From Flavobacterium hibernum (GTDB lineage Bacteria; Bacteroidota; Bacteroidia; Flavobacteriales; Flavobacteriaceae), in assembly GCF_000832125.1 (NCBI RefSeq), contig NZ_JPRK01000002.1:1-64000 (forward strand): a stretch of 64,000 bases of DNA. Reading direction: 5' to 3'. Below are positions 26,312-36,427 of this stretch, piece by piece. The notes under the pieces were generated by a model. The model saw only the letters and a list, made by a program, of their open reading frames with translations. It made no database searches and was not told the origin of the DNA. The stretch's first letter is position 1; each line of letters starts with the position of its first letter. Made by a program: the position numbers and the translations under genes.

Positions 26312-29300
26312 ATGAAATTTAATTTACAACCAAAAAAACCTTACAAAAAAGTCGAAAGAAATATTTTCGATTTTAATTTTTCAATCCCTTTATGGGCATT
26401 TAGTTTCTTGTTTGTGCTGTTTTGCAGTTTTACAGGTCAAGCACAAAATATTACCCTTAAATTTAAAGATGCGCCACTAGAAACGGTGCTAAAAGAAGTG
26501 GCAAAACAGGCCAACTACGAAGTTTTTTATACGCAGAAATTGCTAAAAGATTCGAAACCTGTAACCATAAACGTAAAGAATTCTGCTTTGAAAGAAGTAT
26601 TGAATCAAATTTTTAACGCCCAAAACTTAAAGTACTCCATTACCAATCAAACCATTGTGGTAACGGCTGCAAAAGAGGAAAAAGTGGGAAACGGATTAAT
26701 CGGTATACGCGGAAAAATACTAAACAATAAAAATGAGCCTTTTCCGGGTGTAAATGTAAATGTTGTAGGCACGAACATTCATGTTGTAACCGATTTTGAC
26801 GGAGGTTTTTCTCTTGATAATGTGTCATCTGAAGGTATAATTGAAATCTCAGGATTAACAGTCGAGAAAAAATCTATCGCTATTGGCGGACGTACTCAAT
26901 TGACAATTGTTGCCGAAGAGAAAGTTGCTATAATGAAAGAAGTTGTTATAACAGGTTATCAAACTCTTGAAAGAAAACATTCAACAGGAGCTATAGCAAC
27001 TGTAGATGAAAAAGTTTTAAATGAAAACATCAATGCTGATTTGGCTACTGCCTTAGAAGGACGTGTAGCAGGTTTAATGTTTCAAAAAAATCCTAACGGA
27101 ACTACAGCAGATAAACCAATCTTAAGAGGAATTGGTACTTTTTCATCTCTACAAGTAGGTTACAGCCCGCTTATTGTAATAGATGGTTTGCCAACCGAAT
27201 TGACTCTGGATCAAATCAACCCTTATGATATTGAGAGCGTAAATGTTCTTAAAGATGCAGCAGCGGCCTCTATTTATGGCTCAAGAGCAGCAAACGGTGT
27301 TATCGTTTTAAGCACTAAAAAAGGAAATGGTAACTTAAAAGTTACTGTAAATACGGATTTCTTTATCTCTACAAAACCAAATTTAGGAGATATGAACTAT
27401 GCTTCTACAAGCGATATAGTCGATTTTGAACAAGCAGTTTATAAAAGAGAAAGAGCAAGATTTGCCAATACTACAGATATGTTTAATATCTATGGAGATA
27501 TTGGAAGCAGTAGTATGAAATATTACAGCCCACTTTACCAATTAAACCGAGATTTAGAAGAAGGAAAAGTAACCAATGCCGATTATAATAGTACGATTGC
27601 GCAATGGAGAAAGAACGACTACTATAAAGATTACAGAGATAACGTTTGGCAGGATGAATTTAGACAACGTTACAACATTACATTTTCTGGAAGTACAAGA
27701 AAACAAAACACGTATGTATCGTTAAACTACGACGAATCTAAAGCTCGTATTAAAAATAACAAAAGCAATGCTTTTAATTTGTATGCAAAAAGTAGTTTTC
27801 AGGTAAACAATTGGTTGGAAGCAACAGTTGGTTTAAACGGAACTTTAAGCAATGATGATGTAACGGATATTGATTATGGTAATTACGATATTCAAAAAAG
27901 ATATGAGCGTATTACTGATGACAACGGAAATCTAGTAATGTCTCCATTTGTAGGTCTTAGTGATGGTTTTACTTCAAGCGGACTTATTAATCCGATAGTT
28001 GCTAGAAAACTTGCCGCTTTAAGTGGTTTCAAATCTAACGAGTTTAATGTTTTAAATTCACTTCAGGAAGGAATCAAAAATCAAAGTTCATTAAGTTTAA
28101 GAGCATTTGCAAACATTAAAGCCAAGCTTTACAAAGGTTTAAGTTTTAATACGCAATTTCAATATGAAGCCAGAAGATATGAGAGTTCAGAATACAACGA
28201 CATAAACTCTTATAAAATGCGTTATGCCATTAATGCATTAACAGGATACAATCCAACTACAAATGCTTACACTTATGTAGAAGGTTTTTCTACAGGAGGT
28301 CGTTACAAACAATTGAGTAATCAGGGTAGCAATTATACTTTTAGAAACCAATTAGATTTTACTCAGGAATTTGGAGAGGGAAAACACTCTGTAAATGCAG
28401 TTGCCGGTTTTGAAATGAGAGAAAGCAGTTCTCCTCGAAATATCGAACAAATAAGATACGGTTACGATCCTGTAACACTTTCTTCTGCAGTACTTAATAG
28501 TTTGTCACTGAGCCAAACAGGAGTTGCGAGTTACATTTCCGGAAACAACAGAACTTTAGGAGCTGTATCAAGAACGCAGCAAGAATCGCTACACCGTTAC
28601 TTTTCAGTTTTTAGCACTTTAAATTATACTTATTTATCTAAATATAACGTAACAGGAAGTTACAGAGTAGACAGAGCAGATTTGTTTGGAGTAGATCCTA
28701 AATACAAAAACCGTCCGTTATGGTCAGCAGGTTTAGGATGGAATGCTAGCAGCGAAGATTTCATGAAAGAAATAAAATGGGTTAGTGCTTTAAAAGTTAG
28801 AGCAACTTATGGTATTAACGGAAATATAGATCAATCTACAACTCCATATGTAACTGCTACACGAAGAAACGATAACTTATATCAATCTTTACAATACATC
28901 AATGTTACGGCACAGCCAAATCCTATGTTAAGATGGGAGAAAACACAAAGTACTAACTTTGGTGTAGATTATAGTTTGTTTCGCAGTAAGTTAAACGGAA
29001 GCATTGATGTTTACCGTAAATACAGTTCAGATTTATTAGCAACAACAGATTTAGATCCTACGGTTGGTGCATTAAGCAGAAGAATTAATGCAGGAGCTTT
29101 GCTAAATAAAGGTGTCGAATTTAGTTTAGGATCTGAGTGGTACAATAACGGAAGTTTCCGTATTGCTTCAAACCTAATTTTTGGTTTTAATAAAACAACT
29201 GTTAAAAAGATTACCAGAGCCGAATCTACAGCGTCTAACTATGTTGGTTTTCCAGGCGATTACTTCCTAGAAAACGAGGTTTACAATAGCTTGTATGCTT

Positions 29301-29950
29301 ACAAATATGGAGGAACTGTAAATGGATATCCTTATATTTTAGATGAAAACGGAAATCCGTCAATTACTTTCGACGCTTCTGGAAACCCCATATCAACTTC
29401 TGTAAAATCTGTAAACAACGTTGCAGCTCTAGTTAACATGGGAACTTTAATGCCAACATATACAGGTTCAGTATCACAACGATTTTCATACAAACAATTT
29501 GATTTAAATTTCTTGTTTGTTTTCTCAGGAGGAAATGTAATGCGTAAAGAAACTATGGATATGAGTACAGATTTAGTAACTCTTTCAGGTATTTCAGATC
29601 GTTACACAGATACAAACCAAAACGGGAATACTCGTTTATATGTAGATTTTGCAGAAAATGTTAGAACTTATGCTTCAACGATAAGCAGTCAATGGAGAAA
29701 CTCAGATGTAAATGTGGTCGATGGAGATTACATCAAACTAAGAAACATTTCTATGGCTTATAATTTGTCAAAACCTTTTGCTAATAAAATGAAAATAGCA
29801 TCGGCTAAGTTTACATTTCAAATAAATAATCTTTGGTATTGGAGTGCTGCCGGGAATCGTATTGATCCTGAAGTTTATTCGGCTAATAGTGGTACACGTA
29901 ATTTACCATCGCCAAAAACATTCTTATTAGGTTTAAATCTAACGCTATAA
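26312..29950 (+). CDS. SusC/RagA TonB-dependent receptor with STN domain (locus 2)
   Basis: A 1212-residue transducer. I start at ATG 26312 (MKFNLQPKKPYKK) because the 13 upstream residues in frame, rich in Cys and Thr, are not signal-like. A long signal region (membrane segment at about 25-45, ending in FTGQAQ) is followed by an STN domain (about 48-115, LKFKDAPLETVLKEVAKQANYEVFY), a carboxypeptidase-regulatory-like domain (about 130-210), a plug with the SusC signature near residue 315 (DAAAASIYGSRAANGVIVLSTKK) and a barrel ending in KTFLLGLNLTL. It pairs with the SusD 4 bases downstream and should signal to the FecR upstream. The ligand is unknown. Confidence 0.95.
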   Translation: MKFNLQPKKPYKKVERNIFDFNFSIPLWAFSFLFVLFCSFTGQAQNITLKFKDAPLETVLKEVAKQANYEVFYTQKLLKDSKPVTINVKNSALKEVLNQIFNAQNLKYSITNQTIVVTAAKEEKVGNGLIGIRGKILNNKNEPFPGVNVNVVGTNIHVVTDFDGGFSLDNVSSEGIIEISGLTVEKKSIAIGGRTQLTIVAEEKVAIMKEVVITGYQTLERKHSTGAIATVDEKVLNENINADLATALEGRVAGLMFQKNPNGTTADKPILRGIGTFSSLQVGYSPLIVIDGLPTELTLDQINPYDIESVNVLKDAAAASIYGSRAANGVIVLSTKKGNGNLKVTVNTDFFISTKPNLGDMNYASTSDIVDFEQAVYKRERARFANTTDMFNIYGDIGSSSMKYYSPLYQLNRDLEEGKVTNADYNSTIAQWRKNDYYKDYRDNVWQDEFRQRYNITFSGSTRKQNTYVSLNYDESKARIKNNKSNAFNLYAKSSFQVNNWLEATVGLNGTLSNDDVTDIDYGNYDIQKRYERITDDNGNLVMSPFVGLSDGFTSSGLINPIVARKLAALSGFKSNEFNVLNSLQEGIKNQSSLSLRAFANIKAKLYKGLSFNTQFQYEARRYESSEYNDINSYKMRYAINALTGYNPTTNAYTYVEGFSTGGRYKQLSNQGSNYTFRNQLDFTQEFGEGKHSVNAVAGFEMRESSSPRNIEQIRYGYDPVTLSSAVLNSLSLSQTGVASYISGNNRTLGAVSRTQQESLHRYFSVFSTLNYTYLSKYNVTGSYRVDRADLFGVDPKYKNRPLWSAGLGWNASSEDFMKEIKWVSALKVRATYGINGNIDQSTTPYVTATRRNDNLYQSLQYINVTAQPNPMLRWEKTQSTNFGVDYSLFRSKLNGSIDVYRKYSSDLLATTDLDPTVGALSRRINAGALLNKGVEFSLGSEWYNNGSFRIASNLIFGFNKTTVKKITRAESTASNYVGFPGDYFLENEVYNSLYAYKYGGTVNGYPYILDENGNPSITFDASGNPISTSVKSVNNVAALVNMGTLMPTYTGSVSQRFSYKQFDLNFLFVFSGGNVMRKETMDMSTDLVTLSGISDRYTDTNQNGNTRLYVDFAENVRTYASTISSQWRNSDVNVVDGDYIKLRNISMAYNLSKPFANKMKIASAKFTFQINNLWYWSAAGNRIDPEVYSANSGTRNLPSPKTFLLGLNLTL

Positions 29951-29954
29951 AAAA

Positions 29955-31379
29955 ATGAAACAGATATATATAATAACACTGTCGCTTTTGATGTTAACCG
30001 TAACATCATGCGAAGAATATACAGATGTAACGCCAAAAGGTGCGTTGGTTATCGAAACTGCAGCACAATTTTACGAAATGGTATCGCTGCCAAACAGAGG
30101 TTATCCAATCAATAACTTTCAATATTTGTCAGATGATCAATGGATGAAAGAAAGCAACGTAATAGGAATAACTCCAAACGTTGATATCATTAATTTTACT
30201 TTTGATGAAACGGCAGACAGAGTTTCGTTATTAAAAACTTCAAGTTTTTACAATCAGGCTTACTCTTATATTAATAGATGGAATACCATTATTACATTAG
30301 TTGATAATAGTAAAGGAGAAGAAAGTACAAAACAGTTAGCAAAAGCCGAAGCTAAAATTAACAGAGCTTACGATCACTTTTTGTTAATAAACACTTATGC
30401 AAAAGGATATAATCCGCAAACTGCTGCAACAGATGGAGGTATTTGTATCATGGATAAATTTGATCTGGAAGCTCAGCCAGCAAAATCGACTGTAGCTCAG
30501 GTTTACGATTTTATCCAAAAAGATATCGAAGATGCTTTACCATATCTTCAGGAAAAACCACTAGATGTATATCATCCATCATTAGCATTTGCGTATGCAT
30601 TTAAAGCAAAAGTTCATTTGTTTAAAAGAGAAATTGCCAAAGCAAGAGAAGCTGCCGAAAAATCATTAAGCTACAATAATCAAATTTTTGATATGGTAGC
30701 TTACAGCAAACAAGGTGGTCCAACAGTAGTTACTGTACCCGCTGCAAATAATGTAGAAGTATTAAGTTACCAGTACATGACAGGTTATAATGAAATGAAC
30801 TTTGCCTATCAATATGTTATAAGTCCGGAACTAAGAACTTTATTTGGTACAAACGATGCACGTTTTAATTTGTTTTTCAATACAACCAGCGCAACAAATT
30901 TAGATCAGGGTTCAAATACAGCTTATTGGTCGATTGTATATACAAGATTCTTTTATCCAACTGTTGGAATGAAAACAACTGAAGTATACTTAATGCAAGC
31001 TGAGTGTTATGCGAGAGAAGATAAATTTGCAGAAGCTGTAGGTGTTTTAAATACATTAAGAGCCAAACGTATTGTATCAGGAACTGTAAATTTAGCCGTT
31101 CCAACAACTAGAGCAGCAACGATGCAATTGGTAATAAACGAACGCAGAAAAGAATTGCTTTTAGGTTTCAATCGTTTCTTTGATCTTAAACGATTAAATA
31201 CTGAAACTGAATATGCAAAAACTGTTACAAGAGTATTTCCGTTAGTGAACAAAACCGTTCCACAAAAAACGTATACGTTACAGCCTAATTCGAAACTATA
31301 TATTATACCGTTTCCATTGTCTGCCTTGACAAAAAATCCAAAACTTACTTTAAACACAGACGAAAAACTTCCGTTTTAA
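29955..31379 (+). CDS. SusD/RagB-family surface lipoprotein (locus 2)
   Basis: A 474-residue lipoprotein with lipobox LTVTSC (C19). SusD-type helices are seen in YINRWNTIITLVDNS, AKAEAKINRAYDHFLLINTYAKGY and MKTTEVYLMQAECYAREDKFAEAVGVLNTLRAKR, and a C-terminal NERRKELLLGFNRFFDLKRLN block is typical. It forms the lid of the locus 2 SusC. It begins 4 bases after susC and ends 5 bases before the metalloprotease, so the genes share one message. Confidence 0.93.
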   Translation: MKQIYIITLSLLMLTVTSCEEYTDVTPKGALVIETAAQFYEMVSLPNRGYPINNFQYLSDDQWMKESNVIGITPNVDIINFTFDETADRVSLLKTSSFYNQAYSYINRWNTIITLVDNSKGEESTKQLAKAEAKINRAYDHFLLINTYAKGYNPQTAATDGGICIMDKFDLEAQPAKSTVAQVYDFIQKDIEDALPYLQEKPLDVYHPSLAFAYAFKAKVHLFKREIAKAREAAEKSLSYNNQIFDMVAYSKQGGPTVVTVPAANNVEVLSYQYMTGYNEMNFAYQYVISPELRTLFGTNDARFNLFFNTTSATNLDQGSNTAYWSIVYTRFFYPTVGMKTTEVYLMQAECYAREDKFAEAVGVLNTLRAKRIVSGTVNLAVPTTRAATMQLVINERRKELLLGFNRFFDLKRLNTETEYAKTVTRVFPLVNKTVPQKTYTLQPNSKLYIIPFPLSALTKNPKLTLNTDEKLPF

Positions 31380-31384
31380 CTCCA

Positions 31385-33820
31385 ATGAAGAAATTAATTA
31401 TATTACTAATCATGCTGGCCGCAGGTCAGCATGGTTTTGCTCAAACCCCCGAAAAAAAAGCAGATAGTACCGCTACACAGCCAAAAGGCATGCAGCCTTA
31501 CAATAAAGTAATTACAGATAAGGCTAAAACTAAATCAGGATTATTTGTTGTAAGTCAGGTTGATACTAAATATTATTTGCAAATTCCAGACAGTTTATTT
31601 AATAGATATATGCTGGTTGTAACCAGATATCTTTCGACTCCTGAAGGGTTTGGACGTTTTGGTGGAGAAAAAGCCAACGAGCAAACTATTTATTTTGAGA
31701 AAGGAGCAAACAATACCGTTTTTCTAAGATCATTGCAATATAGACAAGATGTTCGCAACGCTGATTCTATGCTGGCAAAAGCATTAGAAGGAAGCAACGA
31801 GAATCCAATTGTGGCCGCTTTTCCTATAAAAACAACCAATCCTGATAACGGAAATGTTGTTATTGAAGTAACAGATGCGTTCAAGAAAGAGAATGCGATG
31901 TTCTCGTTAGGAAGTCAGGAGAAAACAGAGAAAAAATTAACTTCTCTAGCCGATGATAAGTCTTTTATTGAGACTATAGACACATACCCGATTAACGTAG
32001 AAGTTAAAACTACAAAAACCTACACAAGTACAACCGCGAGCAGCGGAACAATAACACTGAGAGTAAATACCTCGATTGTGTTGTTGCCAAAAACGCCAAT
32101 GCGCAAACGTTTTGCTGATGAAAGAGTGGGGTATTTTGCCAATAAATATGTTTTGTTTGATGATGATGAACAACGCGCTCAGACCAAGTTTATAATTCAG
32201 CGTTATCGTTTGGAACCAAAAGATAAAGACATTAAAAAGTATGAAAGAGGAGAATTGGTCGAGCCTAAAAAACAGATTGTGTATTACATTGATCCGGCAA
32301 CTCCAAAAAAATGGAGACCGTATTTAATTGCAGGAATAAACGATTGGCAAAAAGCTTTTGAAGCGGCGGGTTTTAAAAATGCAATTGTTGGTAAAGAATG
32401 GCCAGAAAATGATCCAACAATGAGTTTAGAAGATGCAAGATATTCTGTAGTTAGATATTACGCATCTGAAACTCCAAATGCTTACGGACCAAGAGTAAGT
32501 GATCCAAGAAGTGGAGAAATCATAGAAAGTCACGTAGGTTGGTATCATAATGTGATGAAATTAGTACAAAGATGGTACATGATTCAGGCAGGACCTCTAG
32601 ATGCGAGAGCAAGAAAAATGCACTTAGATGATGAGTTAATGGGACAATTAATACGTTTCGTTTCGTCGCATGAAATTGGACACACCATTGGCTTACGTCA
32701 TAATATGGGAGCGAGTAGTGCTACACCTGTAGAAAAACTTAGAGATAAAAAATGGGTTGAAGCAAATGGTCATACCGTTTCTATAATGGATTACGCCCGT
32801 TTTAATTATGTTGCACAGCCAGAAGATAACATTAGCCCAAAAGGAATTTATCCGCGTATTGGTGCTTATGATAAATGGGCTCTTCAGTGGGGATATACTT
32901 ATTTTCCAAAAGCTAAAGACGAATTTGAAGAAGAAAAAATACTTGCCAAGATAACGACAGATAGCTTAACAGCAAATCCAAAATTATGGTTTGGAGGCGA
33001 AGGGAAAGATGAAGATCCGCGCAGTCAGACAGAAGATCTTGGAGATGATGCCGTTCTTGCCAGCGATTACGGAATTAAAAATTTAAAGCGTGTAGTTCCT
33101 AATCTTATTGAATGGACTTATCAACCTAACGATGCTTATGATAATTTATCGGATATGCATAAAGCAGTTGTTAGACAATATGGTTTGTATTTATATCATG
33201 TACTAAAATATATTGGTAATAATTATGTGACTAAAAGAACTGTTGATGAAAAAGGAGTAGTGTATCAGCCTGTTCCTAAAGCCAAAATAAAAGCGGCGGT
33301 AGATTATGTAGGACGACAATTGTTTAATGCGCCACTTTGGATGTATCCTCAGGATATTAGTCAATTAACTTCATTAAAGACCGAAGATCAAATCGCAGAC
33401 CAGCAAAATCAAGTTTTAAACATGTTGTTGAGCTCAGGTATTTTGTACAACATTAGCCTAAAATCGATGCAGTTTGAAGGAGCTTATACCGTTCCGGAAT
33501 TTTTAAACGATTTAGAACAAACGGTTTGGGTTAAATTTAGCGGAGACGAAAAACAAGATTATTACAGACGTGCACTTCAGCGCAGTTATATTGATAAACT
33601 ATATTTATTGTTATTACCTAAAGAAGCTGAAGGAACTAGAGCATTGAATACTGCACAACGTAGTGATGTAAGGTTATATGCGAAACAACATCTTGTAAAA
33701 TTAAGATCTGATGTTACAAAATTGATGGTGGGAAGTACAGGTTTAAACAAAGAACATTTTGAAAGTATTTTGATAGAAATTGATAAGATTACTTCAAAAA
33801 TAAATAAAACAGATATATGA
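31385..33820 (+). CDS. Secreted zinc metalloprotease (metzincin motif; DUF5117/DUF5118 type)
   Basis: An 811-residue exported protein (signal peptide to about residue 20, HGFAQ). An N-terminal domain of about 30-290 has the DUF5118/DUF5117 character (KSGLFVVSQVDTKYYLQIPDSLFNRYMLVVTR). The catalytic domain has the full metzincin zinc motif H429-E-x-x-H433-x-x-G-x-x-H439 (SSHEIGHTIGLRHN) and a Met-turn SIMDY (M468). A helical C-terminal part follows. All catalytic residues are present, so it should be active in the periplasm or on the surface. Proteins of this type are often encoded beside SusC/SusD in Bacteroidota. It overlaps the next gene by 4 bases. Confidence 0.92.
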   Translation: MKKLIILLIMLAAGQHGFAQTPEKKADSTATQPKGMQPYNKVITDKAKTKSGLFVVSQVDTKYYLQIPDSLFNRYMLVVTRYLSTPEGFGRFGGEKANEQTIYFEKGANNTVFLRSLQYRQDVRNADSMLAKALEGSNENPIVAAFPIKTTNPDNGNVVIEVTDAFKKENAMFSLGSQEKTEKKLTSLADDKSFIETIDTYPINVEVKTTKTYTSTTASSGTITLRVNTSIVLLPKTPMRKRFADERVGYFANKYVLFDDDEQRAQTKFIIQRYRLEPKDKDIKKYERGELVEPKKQIVYYIDPATPKKWRPYLIAGINDWQKAFEAAGFKNAIVGKEWPENDPTMSLEDARYSVVRYYASETPNAYGPRVSDPRSGEIIESHVGWYHNVMKLVQRWYMIQAGPLDARARKMHLDDELMGQLIRFVSSHEIGHTIGLRHNMGASSATPVEKLRDKKWVEANGHTVSIMDYARFNYVAQPEDNISPKGIYPRIGAYDKWALQWGYTYFPKAKDEFEEEKILAKITTDSLTANPKLWFGGEGKDEDPRSQTEDLGDDAVLASDYGIKNLKRVVPNLIEWTYQPNDAYDNLSDMHKAVVRQYGLYLYHVLKYIGNNYVTKRTVDEKGVVYQPVPKAKIKAAVDYVGRQLFNAPLWMYPQDISQLTSLKTEDQIADQQNQVLNMLLSSGILYNISLKSMQFEGAYTVPEFLNDLEQTVWVKFSGDEKQDYYRRALQRSYIDKLYLLLLPKEAEGTRALNTAQRSDVRLYAKQHLVKLRSDVTKLMVGSTGLNKEHFESILIEIDKITSKINKTDI

Positions 33821-34338
33821 GAAAATTATTAGTTATAGCATTACTAGGATTAAGTACTCTTACAAATGCTCAAATAACATCTAAGGAAGAAGTTGCTCCG
33901 GAATTAGTTGCAAAGCGCGAAGCCGAAAAAAAAGAAATTACAACCAATTATCTGGCCTTAAAGAATAATCTTCTTGTCTCGGATAGTCTTGCGGTGGTTA
34001 AAAATGCGACAGCATTGCAACTTTCGTTAAAGAACTTCAAATTTAAAAAGTTAAGTCTCGAACAAATGAACGCGGCTACAACGGCAAGAAAAGAAATTAT
34101 AGAACTTGCGGGAGAAGTTGCAGCAACAAAAAACATTAATAAGCAGCGCAAAATTTTCCAGACACTTTCGGTTAAATTTTGGGATATGGCACCCAAATTT
34201 AAAGCGGTAGATACAGCATTAAATTTGCAGGTTTGCCCAATGACTGGCGCGATGTGGTTAAGTGATAGTAAAGAAATTAAAAATCCTTACTATCCAAAAA
34301 ATATGTTGACTTGCGGGGAAGTAAAAGCAAGTCTATAA
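33817..34338 (+). CDS. Secreted DUF3347-like protein, possible metal binder
   Basis: A 173-residue protein with a signal peptide (MRKLLVIALLGLSTLTNAQ). The mature part matches the DUF3347 layout: TNYLALKNNLLVSDSLAVVKNATALQLSLKNFKF, then a helical middle, then VCPMTGAMWLSDSKEIKNPYYPKNMLTCGEV. The two cysteines and methionines of the last segment sit where DUF3347 domains, often fused to copper efflux adaptors, are thought to bind metal. The usual central His residues are weak here. It starts in the ATGA overlap with the metalloprotease, so the two are translationally coupled. The family call is from memory of motif pattern and needs a profile search. Confidence 0.65.
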   Translation: MRKLLVIALLGLSTLTNAQITSKEEVAPELVAKREAEKKEITTNYLALKNNLLVSDSLAVVKNATALQLSLKNFKFKKLSLEQMNAATTARKEIIELAGEVAATKNINKQRKIFQTLSVKFWDMAPKFKAVDTALNLQVCPMTGAMWLSDSKEIKNPYYPKNMLTCGEVKASL

Positions 34339-34362
34339 AGATTGAATTTGATTAGTTGGATA

Positions 34363-34396
34363 AAATACGGTATTCTGAAAAGGTGCCGTATTTGTC
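34363..34396 (+). terminator. Hairpin after locus 2
   Basis: A 10-bp stem with one G-U pair (AAATACGGTA / TGCCGTATTT) and an 11-nt loop lies 25 bases after the stop of the last gene of locus 2. The T run is short, so it may work with the second hairpin just downstream. Confidence 0.6.
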
Positions 34397-34413
34397 TATT
34401 TATATAAAATGTG

Positions 34414-34464
34414 ATCATTTGCAATTTCAATATTCGAATTATGAATATTGAAATTACAAATGAT
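34414..34464. terminator. Bidirectional terminator
   Basis: A 22-bp inverted repeat with a single mismatch (34414-34435 with 34443-34464) and a 7-nt loop, T-rich on both exits. It lies between the convergent locus 2 operon and the OmpA-family gene and can end both transcripts. Confidence 0.75.
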
Positions 34465-34488
34465 TTTAATTTGTTAAGATACATTGAT

Positions 34489-36417
34489 TTACATTTTTGT
34501 AATAATAAATTCGCTTCGCCTGTTCATTTGATGCTGAGCTTCGGAACAAGGAACACCATTAGAACAATTATTAATTAGCTGAGTTTCGCCATAACCAATG
34601 GCGCTTTCAATTCGTTCAGGAGCAATTCCTTGCGAAATGATATAATCTCTGGTAGCTTTTGCTCTTCGATCAGATAATTCAAGATTGTATTGATCGTCAG
34701 CTCTCGAATCTGTATGAGATTCAATCTTGATAACTACCGAAGGATATTGAGTCATTAATAAAACTACTTTATTAAGTTCTATTGCAGCATCATAACGTAT
34801 ATCTGATTTATTGAGATCAAAGAAAATAATTCCAATTTTGATTTTTAAAACTCCTTCTTTGCGTTCTATTAAATTTGGATCAAGTCCAATTGGCACTTCG
34901 GTTATACCAGAATTTTCGGGAGTTAGAAGGGCTTTTGATGAGGTTGTAAAATTTTCTTTAACCACTTCTATGGTATAAGGCGTATTGCAATTTATATTTT
35001 CTTCAAATTCAAATTTTCCGTCAATTCTAGAAACAATTTGCTGTAATTCCTGATTTTCATTGTTTTTGAGCGTCACGATGGCACCTGGAATTTTTTTGTT
35101 AGAAATAGCATCAAAAACATAACCTTTTATAGCTTGTGTACAGCTTCTTTCAAAAGAGTAAATATCATCATCTCCTTTTCCTGATTTTCGGTTCGAGCAT
35201 ACAAAACCTTTGTTCGTTTCTTCGTTTACAATATATCCAAAATCGTCCATACTACTGTTTAATGGTGCACCTAGATTTACAGGTGTATCGAAGATTTCAT
35301 CATTCAATCGGCTTTCAAAAACATCTAAACCTCCTAATCCCAAGAAACCGTCAGAGGCAAAGTACAAAGCTTTATCTGTTATAAACGGAAACATTTCGCG
35401 ACCGCTTGTATTTATTTTTTCGCCCAAGTTTTTAGGATTCGAATATTGATCTTCGCCCAAAATATCTACCATAAAAATATCTGTAGAACCAATTGTTCCG
35501 GGCATGTCAGAAACAAAATACAGTCTTTTACCATCTTTGCTTATAGTTGGTTGCCCAACAGAATAATTGTCGCTATTAAACGGAAGTTCTTTTACGTTCT
35601 CCCAACGTACATTTCCGTTACTGCTTTCTACAGCTTTTGCCGAGTATAATTTTAGATTATTCACGCCTTTATTGTCCCTTTTTAATTTACCGTTATAATT
35701 GTTTCGGGTAAAATAAATTGTTTTTTCATCTGGCGAAAAAGCGACGCAAGCTTCATGATATTGCGTTGTAATTTCTTTTGCAAAGCGTTCCTTAAAAGTT
35801 ACGTTGGTTTGCGTTGGACTTACTTTTCCGAGTTGCAGATTTAAATAAGGTTGATCGTTCCATCCGTACTTTGCAGTTTTTAAAAAAGAGGAATCTATGG
35901 TTGTAGCATAAACCAGATTGTCTTTATAAAACATTGGACCAAAATCTGAGTAAGCCGAATTGATTTCTAAATTTTCGAGAACAAATTGCGGTTTTATTTT
36001 CTTTATATCTTCAAGAGTTACGGTTTTTAGAGAAAAGTTTTGAGCTCTTGAATCAGTTGTTTTTTGTTTCTCAGAAAAACTTTTCATCCATTTTTTCGCC
36101 AGTTCATAATTTTGAATTCCTTGTAAAGACTGTGCATATCTAAAATAGTACTCCGCAGGAACCTCAGCAGAATAATCGGCTAGGAGTTTACCGTACCACT
36201 TACTGGCATCTTGCATTTGGGTATTAAAATAGTGCGCATCTCCTAAACGCTGCAAGATTTCTTTTGAGGCATCACCATTTTTAATTGATAGTTCATATGA
36301 TTTTGCGGCATCGATATAATACATTTTATCAAAAAGGGCATCGGCCGTTTTGTTCTTAGTTTGCGAATTAACCATTTGTATAATTAGCAAGGCGAGTATA
36401 ATAATTCTTTTTTCCAT
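34489..36417 (-). CDS. OmpA-family protein with PD40 repeats (T9SS-associated)
   Basis: A 642-residue envelope protein with a signal peptide (about 1-18). Order of parts: TPR-like helices at about 22-125 (AAKSYELSIKNGDASKEILQRLGDAHYF), a PD40/WD40-like propeller at about 150-410 (FSPDEKTIYFTRNN, ISKDGKRLYFVSDMPG, DKALYFASDGFLGLGG), a carboxypeptidase-regulatory-like sandwich at about 425-500 (IKGYVFDAISNKKIPGAIV), and a C-terminal OmpA peptidoglycan-binding domain (about 530-642; IESHTDSRADDQYNLELSDRRAKATRDYI). It is the third gene of an operon with an adhesin and PorP/SprF, a recurring T9SS set in which this protein helps to anchor the exported adhesin. Confidence 0.93.
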   Translation of the reverse strand: MEKRIIILALLIIQMVNSQTKNKTADALFDKMYYIDAAKSYELSIKNGDASKEILQRLGDAHYFNTQMQDASKWYGKLLADYSAEVPAEYYFRYAQSLQGIQNYELAKKWMKSFSEKQKTTDSRAQNFSLKTVTLEDIKKIKPQFVLENLEINSAYSDFGPMFYKDNLVYATTIDSSFLKTAKYGWNDQPYLNLQLGKVSPTQTNVTFKERFAKEITTQYHEACVAFSPDEKTIYFTRNNYNGKLKRDNKGVNNLKLYSAKAVESSNGNVRWENVKELPFNSDNYSVGQPTISKDGKRLYFVSDMPGTIGSTDIFMVDILGEDQYSNPKNLGEKINTSGREMFPFITDKALYFASDGFLGLGGLDVFESRLNDEIFDTPVNLGAPLNSSMDDFGYIVNEETNKGFVCSNRKSGKGDDDIYSFERSCTQAIKGYVFDAISNKKIPGAIVTLKNNENQELQQIVSRIDGKFEFEENINCNTPYTIEVVKENFTTSSKALLTPENSGITEVPIGLDPNLIERKEGVLKIKIGIIFFDLNKSDIRYDAAIELNKVVLLMTQYPSVVIKIESHTDSRADDQYNLELSDRRAKATRDYIISQGIAPERIESAIGYGETQLINNCSNGVPCSEAQHQMNRRSEFIITKM

Positions 36418-36427
36418 AATGCTAGTA

